Assembly (NCBI RefSeq): GCF_000744375.1 | Contig: NZ_JQLU01000005.1 | Coordinates: forward strand, 620,001 to 684,000 | Source: Carnobacterium gallinarum DSM 4847 | GTDB lineage: Bacteria > Bacillota > Bacilli > Lactobacillales > Carnobacteriaceae | Reading direction: 5' to 3' | DNA length: 64,000 bases | In this document: one piece after another, positions 1-7,912 of the stretch | How positions within the stretch are numbered: position 1 is the stretch's first letter | Layout of the letters: every line of letters begins with the position of its first letter | Position numbers and translations under genes: made by a program | The notes under the pieces: model-generated | The model's input: only the letters and a program-made list of their open reading frames with translations | Told to the model about the DNA's origin: nothing | Database searches by the model: none

Positions 1-282
1 CATAAACGTGACTAAAAATGGATGAGTATTAAAAAATTGCAGATGATCTAATAAAGAAGAAGACAAGTCGTCTTTATTTTGATGAATTTTCTTTAAACCA
101 GGAATTAAACTATAGGTCCAACCACCACCTTGCATACGTTCATAGTTAAATGAACCTTGTAGCAATAACGAGCGCCAAGTCATTTTATTTAAGTCCTTCT
201 TAGTAATCACCTTGCGGACAGTTGGATCTTGATAATCTTCTTGAATTAAGTCAACTTTACTTTTTGCATCATTAGATCCCAT
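1..282 (-). CDS. PTS mannose-family EIID component (3' end outside window)
   Basis: Membrane IID subunit that works with IIC to carry a hexose or amino sugar across the membrane. Only the first 94 codons are inside the window. The N-terminus has the usual hydrophilic lead followed by LLLQGSFNYERMQGGGW, typical of ManZ/AgaD proteins. The ATG at 282 has GGAGG upstream and overlaps the end of the EIIC gene by 11 bp, so the two are translationally coupled. It is the last visible gene of the operon that starts at the EIIA gene. The sugar cannot be read from IID; the AgaS-like and NagB-like neighbours suggest an amino sugar. Confidence 0.9.
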   Translation of the reverse strand, partial: MGSNDAKSKVDLIQEDYQDPTVRKVITKKDLNKMTWRSLLLQGSFNYERMQGGGWTYSLIPGLKKIHQNKDDLSSSLLDHLQFFNTHPFLVTFM

Positions 283-1072
283 CGCTATAATCCTCCTCTT
301 CTTCCCCATCTATCGCTAATACTGGTTTACTGCCACTATTGCTATCATTGGATTTCCCACCAATAAAGTAATCATAAGCAGCAATTGAAATTCCGATAAT
401 TGCTACAGCTAAAATTGGAAGTTGACCATATGCAGCTGCGACAAAACCAATAGCAAAGAATGGCGCATATGTGATTTTAAACATGATTTTTAGTAACATC
501 GCAAAACCAACTGCTGGCATAATAGCACCTGCAACTCCCAGACCACCAATTAACCATTCAGGTAACAACGCCACAATATTTCCAGCTTGCTCAGCACCAA
601 AGTAGATTGGTAGAAAGGCAATAATAAAATAAAAAACAAATAAAATCATTGGTTCTAAATAATTTAAACGATCAATTCCTTTTGTATCTCCTTCAACAGC
701 TAAATCATCCATTTTATGCATAACTGGCGAGAATGCTGTAAAGATTAATGTGATACAACCTTGCACTGCTACTGCAAATGGCACAGCAATTCCAACTGCA
801 ACTTCTGGTGGCTGTTTAGACAAAATTGCAAATGAACTTCCAATAATTCCACCGATAACAACATTCGGTGGCTGCGCTCCTGCAAGCGGAACCATTCCAG
901 CCCAAACTAACTCTAACGTTGCGCCTGCCATTAATCCTACTTTGAAATCACCTAAAATAAGTCCAATAATTGCTCCTGTCACTAATGGTCGATGAATATG
1001 AGTTAGCCCATTAAATAAATCAATTCCGGCAATTCCCGCCCAAAGTCCAATTAATAATGCTTGTACTAACAT
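272..1072 (-). CDS. PTS mannose-family EIIC component (AgaW/ManY type)
   Basis: Membrane sugar-translocating subunit of 266 residues. It is very hydrophobic throughout and has the Gly/Pro-rich GAQPPNVVIGGIIG stretch typical of the EII-Sor family. It forms a complex with the IID encoded just downstream. The C-terminus is an acidic cytoplasmic tail (EEEEDYSDGI). The start at 1072 is supported by AAAGGAGG seven bases upstream. It lies 26 bp after the EIIB gene in the same transcription unit. N-acetylgalactosamine or galactosamine is the likeliest substrate class, because the operon also has an AgaS-like gene; this is inference. Confidence 0.92.
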   Translation of the reverse strand: MLVQALLIGLWAGIAGIDLFNGLTHIHRPLVTGAIIGLILGDFKVGLMAGATLELVWAGMVPLAGAQPPNVVIGGIIGSSFAILSKQPPEVAVGIAVPFAVAVQGCITLIFTAFSPVMHKMDDLAVEGDTKGIDRLNYLEPMILFVFYFIIAFLPIYFGAEQAGNIVALLPEWLIGGLGVAGAIMPAVGFAMLLKIMFKITYAPFFAIGFVAAAYGQLPILAVAIIGISIAAYDYFIGGKSNDSNSGSKPVLAIDGEEEEDYSDGI

Positions 1073-1098
1073 TCCATTTCCTCCTTTATCTAACTAAC

Positions 1099-1587
1099 TT
1101 AACTGTCCTTTAACCTCTTCATTAAATCGTAACCACGTTCGCTAGGAATTCCTTTCGCCTCTAATTTAATCCCCAGTTCATTTAACTTTTCAAAAATCGC
1201 ACTATCTTGTTCATCCACTGAAATCGTTGATGAAATTTGTTTTTTCCCTTCCGAAAAATGTAAATTCCCGATATTTATCTCCTTAACCGGCACACCTCCT
1301 TCCACTAAAGTCAACGCATCTTCTGGTGTTTTAATAACCAATAAGATTTTTTGTCTTGGAGCAGCCTTACTAATAATACGAATCGTTTTTTCTAGTGTAA
1401 AAAAACGGATTTCAACTGTGTCCGGTAAAACCATATCCATTAAGTTTTGTTGAACTGGGTCAGCGGCAACTTCATCATTTGCCACAACAACTAAGTTGGC
1501 CCCTAGTGTATTGGTCCAAGTCATTCCAACCTGTCCATGAACTAAACGATTATCAATTCTTGTTAATAAAATATTTGGTGTTCCCAT
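1099..1587 (-). CDS. PTS mannose-family EIIB component (AgaB/AgaV type)
   Basis: Cytoplasmic phosphocarrier of 162 residues that accepts phosphate from EIIA and passes it to the incoming sugar. The N-terminal ITRIDNRLVHGQV-type motif (here LLTRIDNRLVHGQV) places the phosphorylated histidine at residue 17. Length is standard for the family. AGGAGG precedes the ATG. It sits between the AgaS-like gene and EIIC, giving the order EIIA, AgaS, EIIB, EIIC, EIID, close to the aga loci of other bacteria. No anomalies seen. Confidence 0.93.
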   Translation of the reverse strand: MGTPNILLTRIDNRLVHGQVGMTWTNTLGANLVVVANDEVAADPVQQNLMDMVLPDTVEIRFFTLEKTIRIISKAAPRQKILLVIKTPEDALTLVEGGVPVKEINIGNLHFSEGKKQISSTISVDEQDSAIFEKLNELGIKLEAKGIPSERGYDLMKRLKDS

Positions 1588-1611
1588 TTTTTCTTCCTCC
1601 TAAATCTATGA

Positions 1612-2787
1612 TTATTTAATTAAAGGATGAATCGTTACCCCTTGAACAACGCGATTAACCGTCCCTGTTGGTGATGGCGTATCAGGCAAATTCTCCACTT
1701 TAATCGAAGCCTTTAAAGCAACCATTTGTGCAAAAATAACATAAGCCAACGCTAAATAACCATCTGGTAGTATTGAGCCACTTTCCAAATAAGCAAAGTG
1801 ATTCCCTTCATAATTCGCTTCTTTCGGTACCATTAGACCCCCAACATATTCCGCAATCTGATCCTTACTTAATTCATCTAAAATATCAAGGTCGTATTGG
1901 CGAGTATAAGGATCATTTGAGACAAAAACAACTACTAAAGTCTTATCATTAACAAATGATTTTGGTCCATGACGGAAGCCCATTGAAGAATCAAAAACAG
2001 TGGCGATTTTACCAGCCGTTAATTCAAGTAGTTTTAACTGTGCTTCACGAGTTAAACCAGCCAAACTCCCAGATCCAAGATAAATTACTCGATTAAAATC
2101 TAGCTCAATTATTTTTTGGATTTCCTCTTCTCTTTTTAAAACATCCTCACCTAACTGAATCAGCTTTTGAACATAATCGACTTTTTTAGTGGTTATCAGA
2201 CTATCAAAAACAAGTAAAGTTGTTAAGGTCATACAAGTAAAGCTACCTGTCATAGCAAATCCTTTATCATTTGATTTTTCAGGCATCAATAAAACTAAAT
2301 TTCGCTTATCTCCTACTGCTTGTTCTGCTAATACACCATCTGCAGCACATGTAATCGTTAATTGATAAAACTCATTGACAATTTGTTGCCCTAATTTTAC
2401 TGCCGCTAAACTTTCAGGACTATTGCCACTTCTAGCAAATGACACTAATAAAGTTGGAATCTCAGCCTTAAAAAAATCAGTTGGATTTGAAACTAAATCC
2501 GTCGTGGGAATACTCATCACATTCCAGATAGTTTCATCCATTTTACCTTTTAAATAAGGCAACACAGTATCGCCAACATACGCCGATGTGCCTGCTCCCG
2601 TAAAAATAACACGAATTGGTTTCACTTGCTTTATTTCAGCTAAAAATTGGTTAATTTCAGTTTGTTTTGCCATATAATTGTCTAGTGCTTCTTGCCATAA
2701 TATTGGTTGTTGCTTAATTTCATTCGTTGTAACGGCTGCCCCTAATTGACTTAATTCTTCTTCCTTCATATTGAAAACTTCCATCAT
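1612..2787 (-). CDS. agaS: AgaS-like SIS-domain sugar isomerase/deaminase
   Basis: Two-SIS-domain sugar-phosphate enzyme of 391 residues. The first SIS domain carries FTGAGTSAYVGD near residues 60-72. The second carries YLGSGSLAGLTREAQLKLLE and the MGFRHGPKSF loop near residues 240-275, typical of the AgaS/GlmS-isomerase group. Family members deaminate or isomerise galactosamine 6-phosphate to the tagatose form. An in-frame GTG at 2793 is possible, but the ATG at 2787 has AGGAAG at better spacing, so I chose it. The gene lies inside the mannose-family PTS operon, which suggests it acts on the sugar phosphate that PTS delivers. Confidence 0.85.
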   Translation of the reverse strand: MMEVFNMKEEELSQLGAAVTTNEIKQQPILWQEALDNYMAKQTEINQFLAEIKQVKPIRVIFTGAGTSAYVGDTVLPYLKGKMDETIWNVMSIPTTDLVSNPTDFFKAEIPTLLVSFARSGNSPESLAAVKLGQQIVNEFYQLTITCAADGVLAEQAVGDKRNLVLLMPEKSNDKGFAMTGSFTCMTLTTLLVFDSLITTKKVDYVQKLIQLGEDVLKREEEIQKIIELDFNRVIYLGSGSLAGLTREAQLKLLELTAGKIATVFDSSMGFRHGPKSFVNDKTLVVVFVSNDPYTRQYDLDILDELSKDQIAEYVGGLMVPKEANYEGNHFAYLESGSILPDGYLALAYVIFAQMVALKASIKVENLPDTPSPTGTVNRVVQGVTIHPLIK

Positions 2788-2802
2788 TTCCACTTCCTTT
2801 AC

Positions 2803-3231
2803 TTAAATTCCATCAGAATCATTACTGATTTCTTGTGGTTGTTTTAACTTAAATTCTTGTACTCCTGATTTTCCAATCTGGATCACTTCATTCACAAAAT
2901 CACTTAACTTCATTTGACGCTTAAAACAACTATCCAGTAGCAATGGCAAATTTGTACCTGCAATCAATTTAGCGCTTTCATTTTTTGCAATTAATAAACC
3001 TGCTTGATTAAATGGTGTTCCACCCGGAATATCTGTAAAAATAACAACTCCATCACCAGTGTTTACGAATAATAATGCCTCTTGTAACTTAACTTCTAAC
3101 TCATGTGATCCCATTCCTTCAATAAAATCAATTACACTAAAATTCTCTTGTTCGCCAGCAATTAATTTTAAAGCTGAATACATTCCCGTTGCAAAATTTC
3201 CATGCCCACAAAGAATTACTCCAATCATCAT
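2803..3231 (-). CDS. PTS mannose-family EIIA component (AgaF type)
   Basis: Cytoplasmic EIIA of 142 residues, first gene of the PTS operon. The N-terminal IGVILCGHGNFATG motif has the phosphorylated histidine at residue 10, and FTDIPGGTPFNQA follows mid-protein as in ManX/AgaF. An upstream in-frame TTG (3246) overlaps the ribosome binding site AAAGGAG, so the ATG at 3231 (or the next one at 3228) is the true start. A strong promoter and GntR-type operators lie directly upstream. Confidence 0.93.
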   Translation of the reverse strand: MMIGVILCGHGNFATGMYSALKLIAGEQENFSVIDFIEGMGSHELEVKLQEALLFVNTGDGVVIFTDIPGGTPFNQAGLLIAKNESAKLIAGTNLPLLLDSCFKRQMKLSDFVNEVIQIGKSGVQEFKLKQPQEISNDSDGI

Positions 3232-3263
3232 TTCAGCTCCTTTCAATCATCCTATTTCTCAAA

Positions 3264-3289
3264 ACTGGTAATTACTGGTAATTACCAGT
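3264..3289. promoter_or_regulatory. GntR-family operator, tandem half-site plus palindrome
   Basis: A perfect 16-bp palindrome, ACTGGTAATTACCAGT, occupies 3274-3289. A further half-site ACTGGTAATT directly precedes it at 3264-3273. It lies just downstream of the -10 of the EIIA promoter, where a bound repressor would block transcription. A related site precedes the nearby GntR gene, so that protein is the natural candidate to bind. Confidence 0.85.
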
Positions 3290-3296
3290 TGGTTAA

Positions 3297-3325
3297 AATA
3301 TACAACTTACTGATTAGAAAGTCAA
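3297..3325 (-). promoter_or_regulatory. Promoter of the EIIA-AgaS-EIIBCD operon
   Basis: On the minus strand TTGACT (3325-3320) and TATATT (3302-3297) are separated by 17 bp, close to the sigma-A consensus. The operator at 3264-3289 lies immediately downstream. Confidence 0.8.
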
Positions 3326-3348
3326 GGTAAATTTATAATTGTCCACAG

Positions 3349-3395
3349 AAAAAAGCATGAAACAAAACTAAAAAATAGTTTTATTTCATGCTTTT
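3349..3395 (-). terminator. Rho-independent terminator after gntR
   Basis: A 20-bp nearly perfect stem (arms 3351-3370 and 3376-3395, loop of five A) ends in a run of T on the minus strand. It separates the regulator transcript from the EIIA operon promoter. Confidence 0.85.
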
Positions 3396-3458
3396 ATTCC
3401 TTATAAATATGAAGAAAAAAAGGGTTTCTACTTATTTTAATATCTTCTAATAACTTCA

Positions 3459-4199
3459 TTATTTTGTATGACGTACTTTATAGACAAATTGATCACTACG
3501 AGCTGTACTTAACGTAAATTCAATGACTTTATTCGCTTTATTGTAGCTTGTTCGTTTTAATCGCAAACATGCCGAGTTTTTTTCAACATCAAGCAATTCC
3601 GCCTCTTTATCCGTTACTAAACTAGCAGAAAACTCCTCATCTGCAACACGGACAACTTGATTATAATCGTCTTGAAAAATTTCATACAACGGTTTCGTTG
3701 CAATTCGTTCTTCCTCTAGATTCTTAAATAATTCAACTGGAATATAACTAATTTCAACCATCATTGGTGTTTCATCAGCTAAACGCAATCGTTTTAATCG
3801 ATAGATTGCTTCTCCAAGATCAATTCCCATTTCTTCACTAACATATTGATTACTCTGAACGATTTCAAAAAGCAACACTTTTGTTTGAGGCGTTCGTCCC
3901 ATTTCACGCATTTGGTCAGTAAAACTATAATTGTCCAATAAATTTTGTTTTCCCTGACTTAATGCAGCAACAAACGTCCCTTTGCCGTGTCTTTTATAAA
4001 TCCACCCCATATTTTCTAGCTCGGATAAAGCCAATCTCACAGTAGTTCGACTAACATCATAAGTTTGACAAATTACTCTTTCAGATAGCATTTTATCATT
4101 TGGTTTCAATTCATTTTTTATCATTCCTACTAAAATATCTACTAATTGATCATATAATGGAACTGAGCTTGCCTTATTTATCTGTGCTATTTCTTTCAT
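3459..4199 (-). CDS. GntR-family (HutC/UTRA) repressor of the amino-sugar PTS
   Basis: Transcription regulator of 246 residues. The N-terminal winged helix-turn-helix (about residues 14-75) contains MLSERVICQTYDVSRTTVRLAL and KRHGKGTFV. The C-terminal UTRA effector domain (about 95-235) has YRLKRLRLADETPMMVEISYIP. Such proteins sense sugar phosphates and bind sites of ACTGGT-type symmetry, as in the NagR/DasR/AgaR group. Matching sites lie in front of this gene and of the EIIA operon, so I infer autoregulation and control of the PTS. It has its own promoter and terminator. The ribosome binding site GGGAGG is 13 bp from the ATG, a somewhat long spacing. Confidence 0.9.
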   Translation of the reverse strand: MKEIAQINKASSVPLYDQLVDILVGMIKNELKPNDKMLSERVICQTYDVSRTTVRLALSELENMGWIYKRHGKGTFVAALSQGKQNLLDNYSFTDQMREMGRTPQTKVLLFEIVQSNQYVSEEMGIDLGEAIYRLKRLRLADETPMMVEISYIPVELFKNLEEERIATKPLYEIFQDDYNQVVRVADEEFSASLVTDKEAELLDVEKNSACLRLKRTSYNKANKVIEFTLSTARSDQFVYKVRHTK

Positions 4200-4221
4200 A
4201 GATTTATTTCAACCTCCCACA

Positions 4222-4237
4222 ACTGGTAACTACCACC
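4222..4237. promoter_or_regulatory. GntR-family operator upstream of gntR
   Basis: ACTGGTAACTACCACC is an imperfect copy of the palindrome at 3274-3289. It lies just downstream of the -10 of the gntR promoter. The right half-site deviates at its end, which would give weaker binding and partial autoregulation. Confidence 0.7.
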
Positions 4238-4245
4238 ATCCCATT

Positions 4246-4274
4246 ACTATAAGTCTTATCAGGGAGGAAGTCAA
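4246..4274 (-). promoter_or_regulatory. Promoter of gntR
   Basis: TTGACT (4274-4269) and TATAGT (4251-4246) are spaced by 17 bp on the minus strand. The arrangement relative to the operator is the same as at the EIIA promoter. Confidence 0.75.
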
Positions 4275-4293
4275 GATATAGTTATAACAACAG

Positions 4294-5571
4294 TTAATTT
4301 AAGCTTTGTTCTGCCTTAATTGCATCTGTCACTGCTTCTGCTTCACTTTCACCTTGTTCTAACAGAACTTGTTTGCGCTCAGACATTTTAAAGAATGGCA
4401 AATAAATTAAATAAGCAATTACAATACTACAAGCTGACCAAATTGCTGCTCCAAAACTGCCATTTGTAGCTAGATACGGACCAATAATTGGTGGAATTGT
4501 CCAAGGGACTTGGAAAACAATTTTACCGACAAACCCAATTTTCATTAATACATACGTAGCTGATCCTAAAACGACTGGTGCCGTAATAAAAGGAATCATC
4601 ATAATTGGATTCATCACAACTGGAAAACCAAAAATTACTGGTTCATTAATACAAAATAACGCTGAAGGAAACGCCATTTTCCCAAGAGATTTATACATTT
4701 TACTTTTGGAGCGTAGCATTGCTAAAACTAAACCTAAAGTCGAACCCGTTCCACCTAGACACATAAAGAGAATCCAAAAACCGTCGGCAATCTCATACGG
4801 AATGGGTTGACCATTTTGAAAAGCTGCTGTATTTGCAGCTAAATAACCTAAAAATATTGGTGAGGCAATTCCAGACAGAACGTTGTCCCCATGAATTCCA
4901 CAACTCCACAAAAAACAAACCAATAATGTATAAACCATTAAACCAGGTAGCGTGCTTAATCCAAACACTAGCGGCTTAAAAATAAATTGAATGACTTCAT
5001 TTAAATCAATTCCTAATAAAACTCGAATAATCCAGATACTGGTTAAAATAGCTGCTGCTGGAATCAAACTGGAGAAAGATTGTGCAACAGATGGCGGAAC
5101 ACCATCTGGCATTTTGATTGTGATTTTATGTTTAACAAAAAAACGAAATAATTCAGTTGTAAAAAGAGCAACAATAATTGCTGTAAACATTCCTGTTGCA
5201 CCTAACGTATCAATATTAATGCTAAAATCATCAGCTAACGTTGCCAATAAAAAAGCAACAGTTGTCACAACAGTATTGGAAATTGGATCAACATCAAACT
5301 CTTTCCCCATATTGTAACCGATACCAATTGCAGAAATCAGACCCAACATACCGAATGTTACAGTGACAGGTGCATTTAATAAATCAGAAACGGGTGCAAT
5401 AAAATTGGTCCATGCTTCAATTGGCAAATTGCCTAAAATCAAGAAAATACTGCCTATTATAGTGAAAGGAATTGTTAAAGTAATCCCATTGCGAATTGCA
5501 ATCAATCGTTTATTTTCACCAATTTTTAGTAAGATTGGTAAAAAATTTTTCTCTAGTTTCGCTAATATCAT
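4294..5571 (-). CDS. PTS lactose/cellobiose-family EIIC permease
   Basis: Membrane permease of 425 residues of the Lac family (CelB/ChbC/LacE). About ten hydrophobic segments are visible, with the hallmark motifs IKMPDGVPPSVAQSF, CGIHGDNV and CINEPVIFGFPVVMNP. It probably imports a beta-linked disaccharide, delivered as its 6-phosphate to the GH4 enzyme encoded upstream. The ATG at 5571 has GGAG nine bases away; an earlier in-frame ATG at 5580 overlaps that site. No Lac-family EIIA or EIIB is in the window, so those must come from elsewhere. A second EIIC of this kind is at 47364-48743. Confidence 0.92.
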   Translation of the reverse strand: MILAKLEKNFLPILLKIGENKRLIAIRNGITLTIPFTIIGSIFLILGNLPIEAWTNFIAPVSDLLNAPVTVTFGMLGLISAIGIGYNMGKEFDVDPISNTVVTTVAFLLATLADDFSINIDTLGATGMFTAIIVALFTTELFRFFVKHKITIKMPDGVPPSVAQSFSSLIPAAAILTSIWIIRVLLGIDLNEVIQFIFKPLVFGLSTLPGLMVYTLLVCFLWSCGIHGDNVLSGIASPIFLGYLAANTAAFQNGQPIPYEIADGFWILFMCLGGTGSTLGLVLAMLRSKSKMYKSLGKMAFPSALFCINEPVIFGFPVVMNPIMMIPFITAPVVLGSATYVLMKIGFVGKIVFQVPWTIPPIIGPYLATNGSFGAAIWSACSIVIAYLIYLPFFKMSERKQVLLEQGESEAEAVTDAIKAEQSLN

Positions 5572-5602
5572 CCTATTCATCTCCTTTTAGTAACATTCAG
5601 AC

Positions 5603-5650
5603 TAGATGGAGAGTGAGAGACCCAACCACTGAATCTCTCACTCTCATCTA
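5603..5650 (-). promoter_or_regulatory. Intercistronic hairpin without T-run
   Basis: A 17-bp stem with one bulged base (arms 5603-5620 and 5634-5650) lies between the NagB-like gene and the EIIC gene. No T-run follows on the minus strand, so it is more likely an mRNA stability or processing element than a terminator. It may set different expression levels for soluble enzymes and permease. Confidence 0.6.
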
Positions 5651-5652
5651 AA

Positions 5653-6381
5653 TTAATCCACCACTGCTTGATCGACGATTACATAACAGTTTTTGTGAGT
5701 TCTCACAGCTGTTACAGGCCACTCATTGACTGGTACTTCCACAGACAGCAATTGCTTAATCGCAGCCTTTTTCTTAACTCCACTAGCTTCTACAATCAAT
5801 AGTTCTGAGTCCAATAATTGTTTAATTCCTAATGTTATGCCCTTGCTACGATCAACTTCTGCTGTAAAATACTTTTGTCCCACATTTTGAGTTGATTCAT
5901 CTAGCTCAACAACATGAGCCTGATTTTCAAAACTAACCCCTGGCTCATTAAAACCTAGATGTCCGTTAACGCCAACACCTAACAGACTTAACGTTACCCC
6001 ACCATGCTCTTGAATGACTTGATTTGCTCGCTGACATTCCTCTAACAAATCAACGGCTAATGCATTAAAGTAGTGAACTTGAGAATCCGGTACACCCGCT
6101 GGATCAAATAGTTCTCGTTTTAAATAAGCGATACAACTACCAGAATTCTGTTCATCCAGACCAACCCACTCATCTAACTCAATATAATAAGCTTTTGCTA
6201 AATCAATTATGCCATTTTTGTGGGCATCCACTAATAAATTCAGCGTTCCTACAGGTGTATCTCCTCCGGCAAAACAATAAAGTCCCGTTGGCTGCTCTTG
6301 AAATTTTTGAATAACTAAATTTGCTGCTACCTGACTCATTTCTTGGTAATCCTTTGTAATCTCAAAATTAAATGGTTGCAT
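5653..6381 (-). CDS. nagB: Glucosamine/galactosamine-6-phosphate deaminase (NagB family)
   Basis: Cytoplasmic aldose-ketose isomerase/deaminase of 242 residues, usual length for NagB. It has the YIELDEWVGL segment (catalytic Asp region) and LGVGVNGHLGFNEPG, the NagB signature holding the active-site Asn-Gly-His. It converts a hexosamine 6-phosphate to the ketose phosphate plus ammonia. It sits between the GH4 glycosidase and the EIIC, so it likely deaminates the hexosamine 6-phosphate released by that glycosidase. AAGGAG precedes the ATG. Whether glucosamine or galactosamine is preferred cannot be told from sequence, and it need not be the housekeeping NagB of the cell. Confidence 0.87.
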   Translation of the reverse strand: MQPFNFEITKDYQEMSQVAANLVIQKFQEQPTGLYCFAGGDTPVGTLNLLVDAHKNGIIDLAKAYYIELDEWVGLDEQNSGSCIAYLKRELFDPAGVPDSQVHYFNALAVDLLEECQRANQVIQEHGGVTLSLLGVGVNGHLGFNEPGVSFENQAHVVELDESTQNVGQKYFTAEVDRSKGITLGIKQLLDSELLIVEASGVKKKAAIKQLLSVEVPVNEWPVTAVRTHKNCYVIVDQAVVD

Positions 6382-6402
6382 TATTCCGTCTCCTTTTCTC
6401 TC

Positions 6403-7719
6403 TTAATTAAATTGTGGTAAATATTCTTTATGTGCTGCTAATAATTCATCCAGCATTCCTTTAGCATCTGTATCACTTGGTACGAGTGGATTAATTGTCA
6501 TTGCTAACAAAGCTGTATTATAATCTCCAGTTACTGCTGCTTCTGCCGCAGTTCGTTCAAACGATTTAATCTGTTGAACAAGTCCCTTAATTGGTACTGG
6601 TAATTCCCCTGTCGTCAACGGAATCGGCCCTTGCTTCGTAATGACACAATTAACCTCTACCGCTGAGTCTGGCGAAATATCCAATATTGCCCCATTATTC
6701 CGTGTATTTACTGTTTGAATATCACGTTTATCTGTATAAATTGAGCAAATTAAATTACAGGCGGCTTCACTGTAGTATGCTCCTCCGCGTTGTTCAAGTT
6801 GTGGTGGCTTTACTGCTAAATCAGGATTTTTATATAGCTCAAAAAGTTCTTTTTCTACTCGCTGAACAACTTCTGCACGCGTTCCTTCGTTATTCAGAGA
6901 TTCCAATTGCTCTGCAAGCATTTTGGAAGTTTGGAAATAATAACGTAAATATCCAATCGGCACCATACTTAGCGTTCTTAAAAATTCAGGTTCCCAACCA
7001 AGGTCTTCGATATTTTTTAATGAAATTGTATCCCCCGCTTCAGAAGTCATCTCCTCTAAAACACGTTTTGTTACATCGTGTCCATCTAAAAATATTTTTT
7101 TAGCAAAAACCATATGATTTAATCCAGTAAATTCTACATAAATTCGACGTAAGTCTGCATCTAGTATTTTAGCAATTCCTTTTTCAATACCAATCGGTCC
7201 ATTACATAATCCAACTACTTTTTTTAGATTACTATAACGTAATACAGCTTCAGTCACCATCCCCGCAGGATTCGTAAAATTCACTAACCACGCATCTGGA
7301 CATAAACGTTCCATATCATTGCATATTTCTAAAATAACAGGAATTGTACGCAACCCTTTAAATAATCCACCAGGACCATTTGTTTCTTGTCCAATAGTAT
7401 TGTACTTTAAAGGAATTCGCTCGTCCTTAGCTCGTGCAGCTAGTTGACCAACGCGAAATTGTGTTGTCACAAAATCTGCATCCTTCAAAGCTGCTGCTCG
7501 ATCTAGCGTTAAAACAATCTTAATTGGTACATTTGCATTTTCAACCATTCGTTTAGCCAATGCTCCAACTATTGCTAATTTCTCTTTTCCTGCTTCAATA
7601 TCTACCAACCAAATTTCAGAAATTGGCAATTCTTGATACCGTTTAATAAAGCCTTCAATTAATTCAGGCGTATAGCTTGAGCCTCCACCAATTGTTGCGA
7701 TTTTCAATCCTTTTCCCAT
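6403..7719 (-). CDS. GH4-family 6-phospho-glycosidase
   Basis: NAD- and metal-dependent glycosidase of 438 residues. The N-terminal Rossmann motif IATIGGGSSYTPEL binds NAD. Cys172 in LCNGPIG and His202 in GLNH are the expected metal ligands, and NFTNPAG is the third family block. Such enzymes (LicH, CelF/ChbF) cleave phosphorylated disaccharides after PTS uptake. It is the first gene of a GH4-NagB-EIIC operon, which points to an amino-sugar disaccharide such as a chitobiose-like sugar. GGAGG precedes the ATG. A cre-like site lies just upstream. Confidence 0.93.
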   Translation of the reverse strand: MGKGLKIATIGGGSSYTPELIEGFIKRYQELPISEIWLVDIEAGKEKLAIVGALAKRMVENANVPIKIVLTLDRAAALKDADFVTTQFRVGQLAARAKDERIPLKYNTIGQETNGPGGLFKGLRTIPVILEICNDMERLCPDAWLVNFTNPAGMVTEAVLRYSNLKKVVGLCNGPIGIEKGIAKILDADLRRIYVEFTGLNHMVFAKKIFLDGHDVTKRVLEEMTSEAGDTISLKNIEDLGWEPEFLRTLSMVPIGYLRYYFQTSKMLAEQLESLNNEGTRAEVVQRVEKELFELYKNPDLAVKPPQLEQRGGAYYSEAACNLICSIYTDKRDIQTVNTRNNGAILDISPDSAVEVNCVITKQGPIPLTTGELPVPIKGLVQQIKSFERTAAEAAVTGDYNTALLAMTINPLVPSDTDAKGMLDELLAAHKEYLPQFN

Positions 7720-7737
7720 GTTAGTTCCTCCTTATGA

Positions 7738-7751
7738 ATATAGCGCTTTCT
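7738..7751 (-). promoter_or_regulatory. cre-like CcpA site upstream of GH4 operon
   Basis: AGAAAGCGCTATAT on the minus strand fits 13 of 14 positions of the cre consensus WGWAARCGYTWWMA. It lies 19 bp before the GH4 start codon, in a position expected to give roadblock-type catabolite repression. Confidence 0.65.
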
Positions 7752-7828
7752 TATCAACACTTTCAGTATAATCATAATCTATCTTTTTAACAGATTATTT
7801 AGAAAAGTAGGAACCCATCTGAACAGTG

Positions 7829-7840
7829 GGAACTTGTTCC
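7829..7840. promoter_or_regulatory. Candidate RpiR operator: GGAAC repeats in divergent promoter
   Basis: GGAACTTGTTCC is a symmetric 12-mer (two-base centre) between the divergent GH4 and rpiR genes. Another GGAAC stands 19 bp earlier at 7810. Binding by the neighbouring RpiR protein is inferred from position only. Confidence 0.4.
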
Positions 7841-7854
7841 AAATCTGGTACGTA

Positions 7855-7884
7855 TTGTAACAGCAGATTGAATTATGGTATGAT
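7855..7884 (+). promoter_or_regulatory. Promoter of rpiR
   Basis: TTGTAA (7855-7860) and TATGAT (7879-7884) are spaced by 18 bp, 28 bp before the rpiR start codon. Confidence 0.55.
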
Positions 7885-7912
7885 GTAGCTAATTACAATA
7901 GGAGGTACAACC

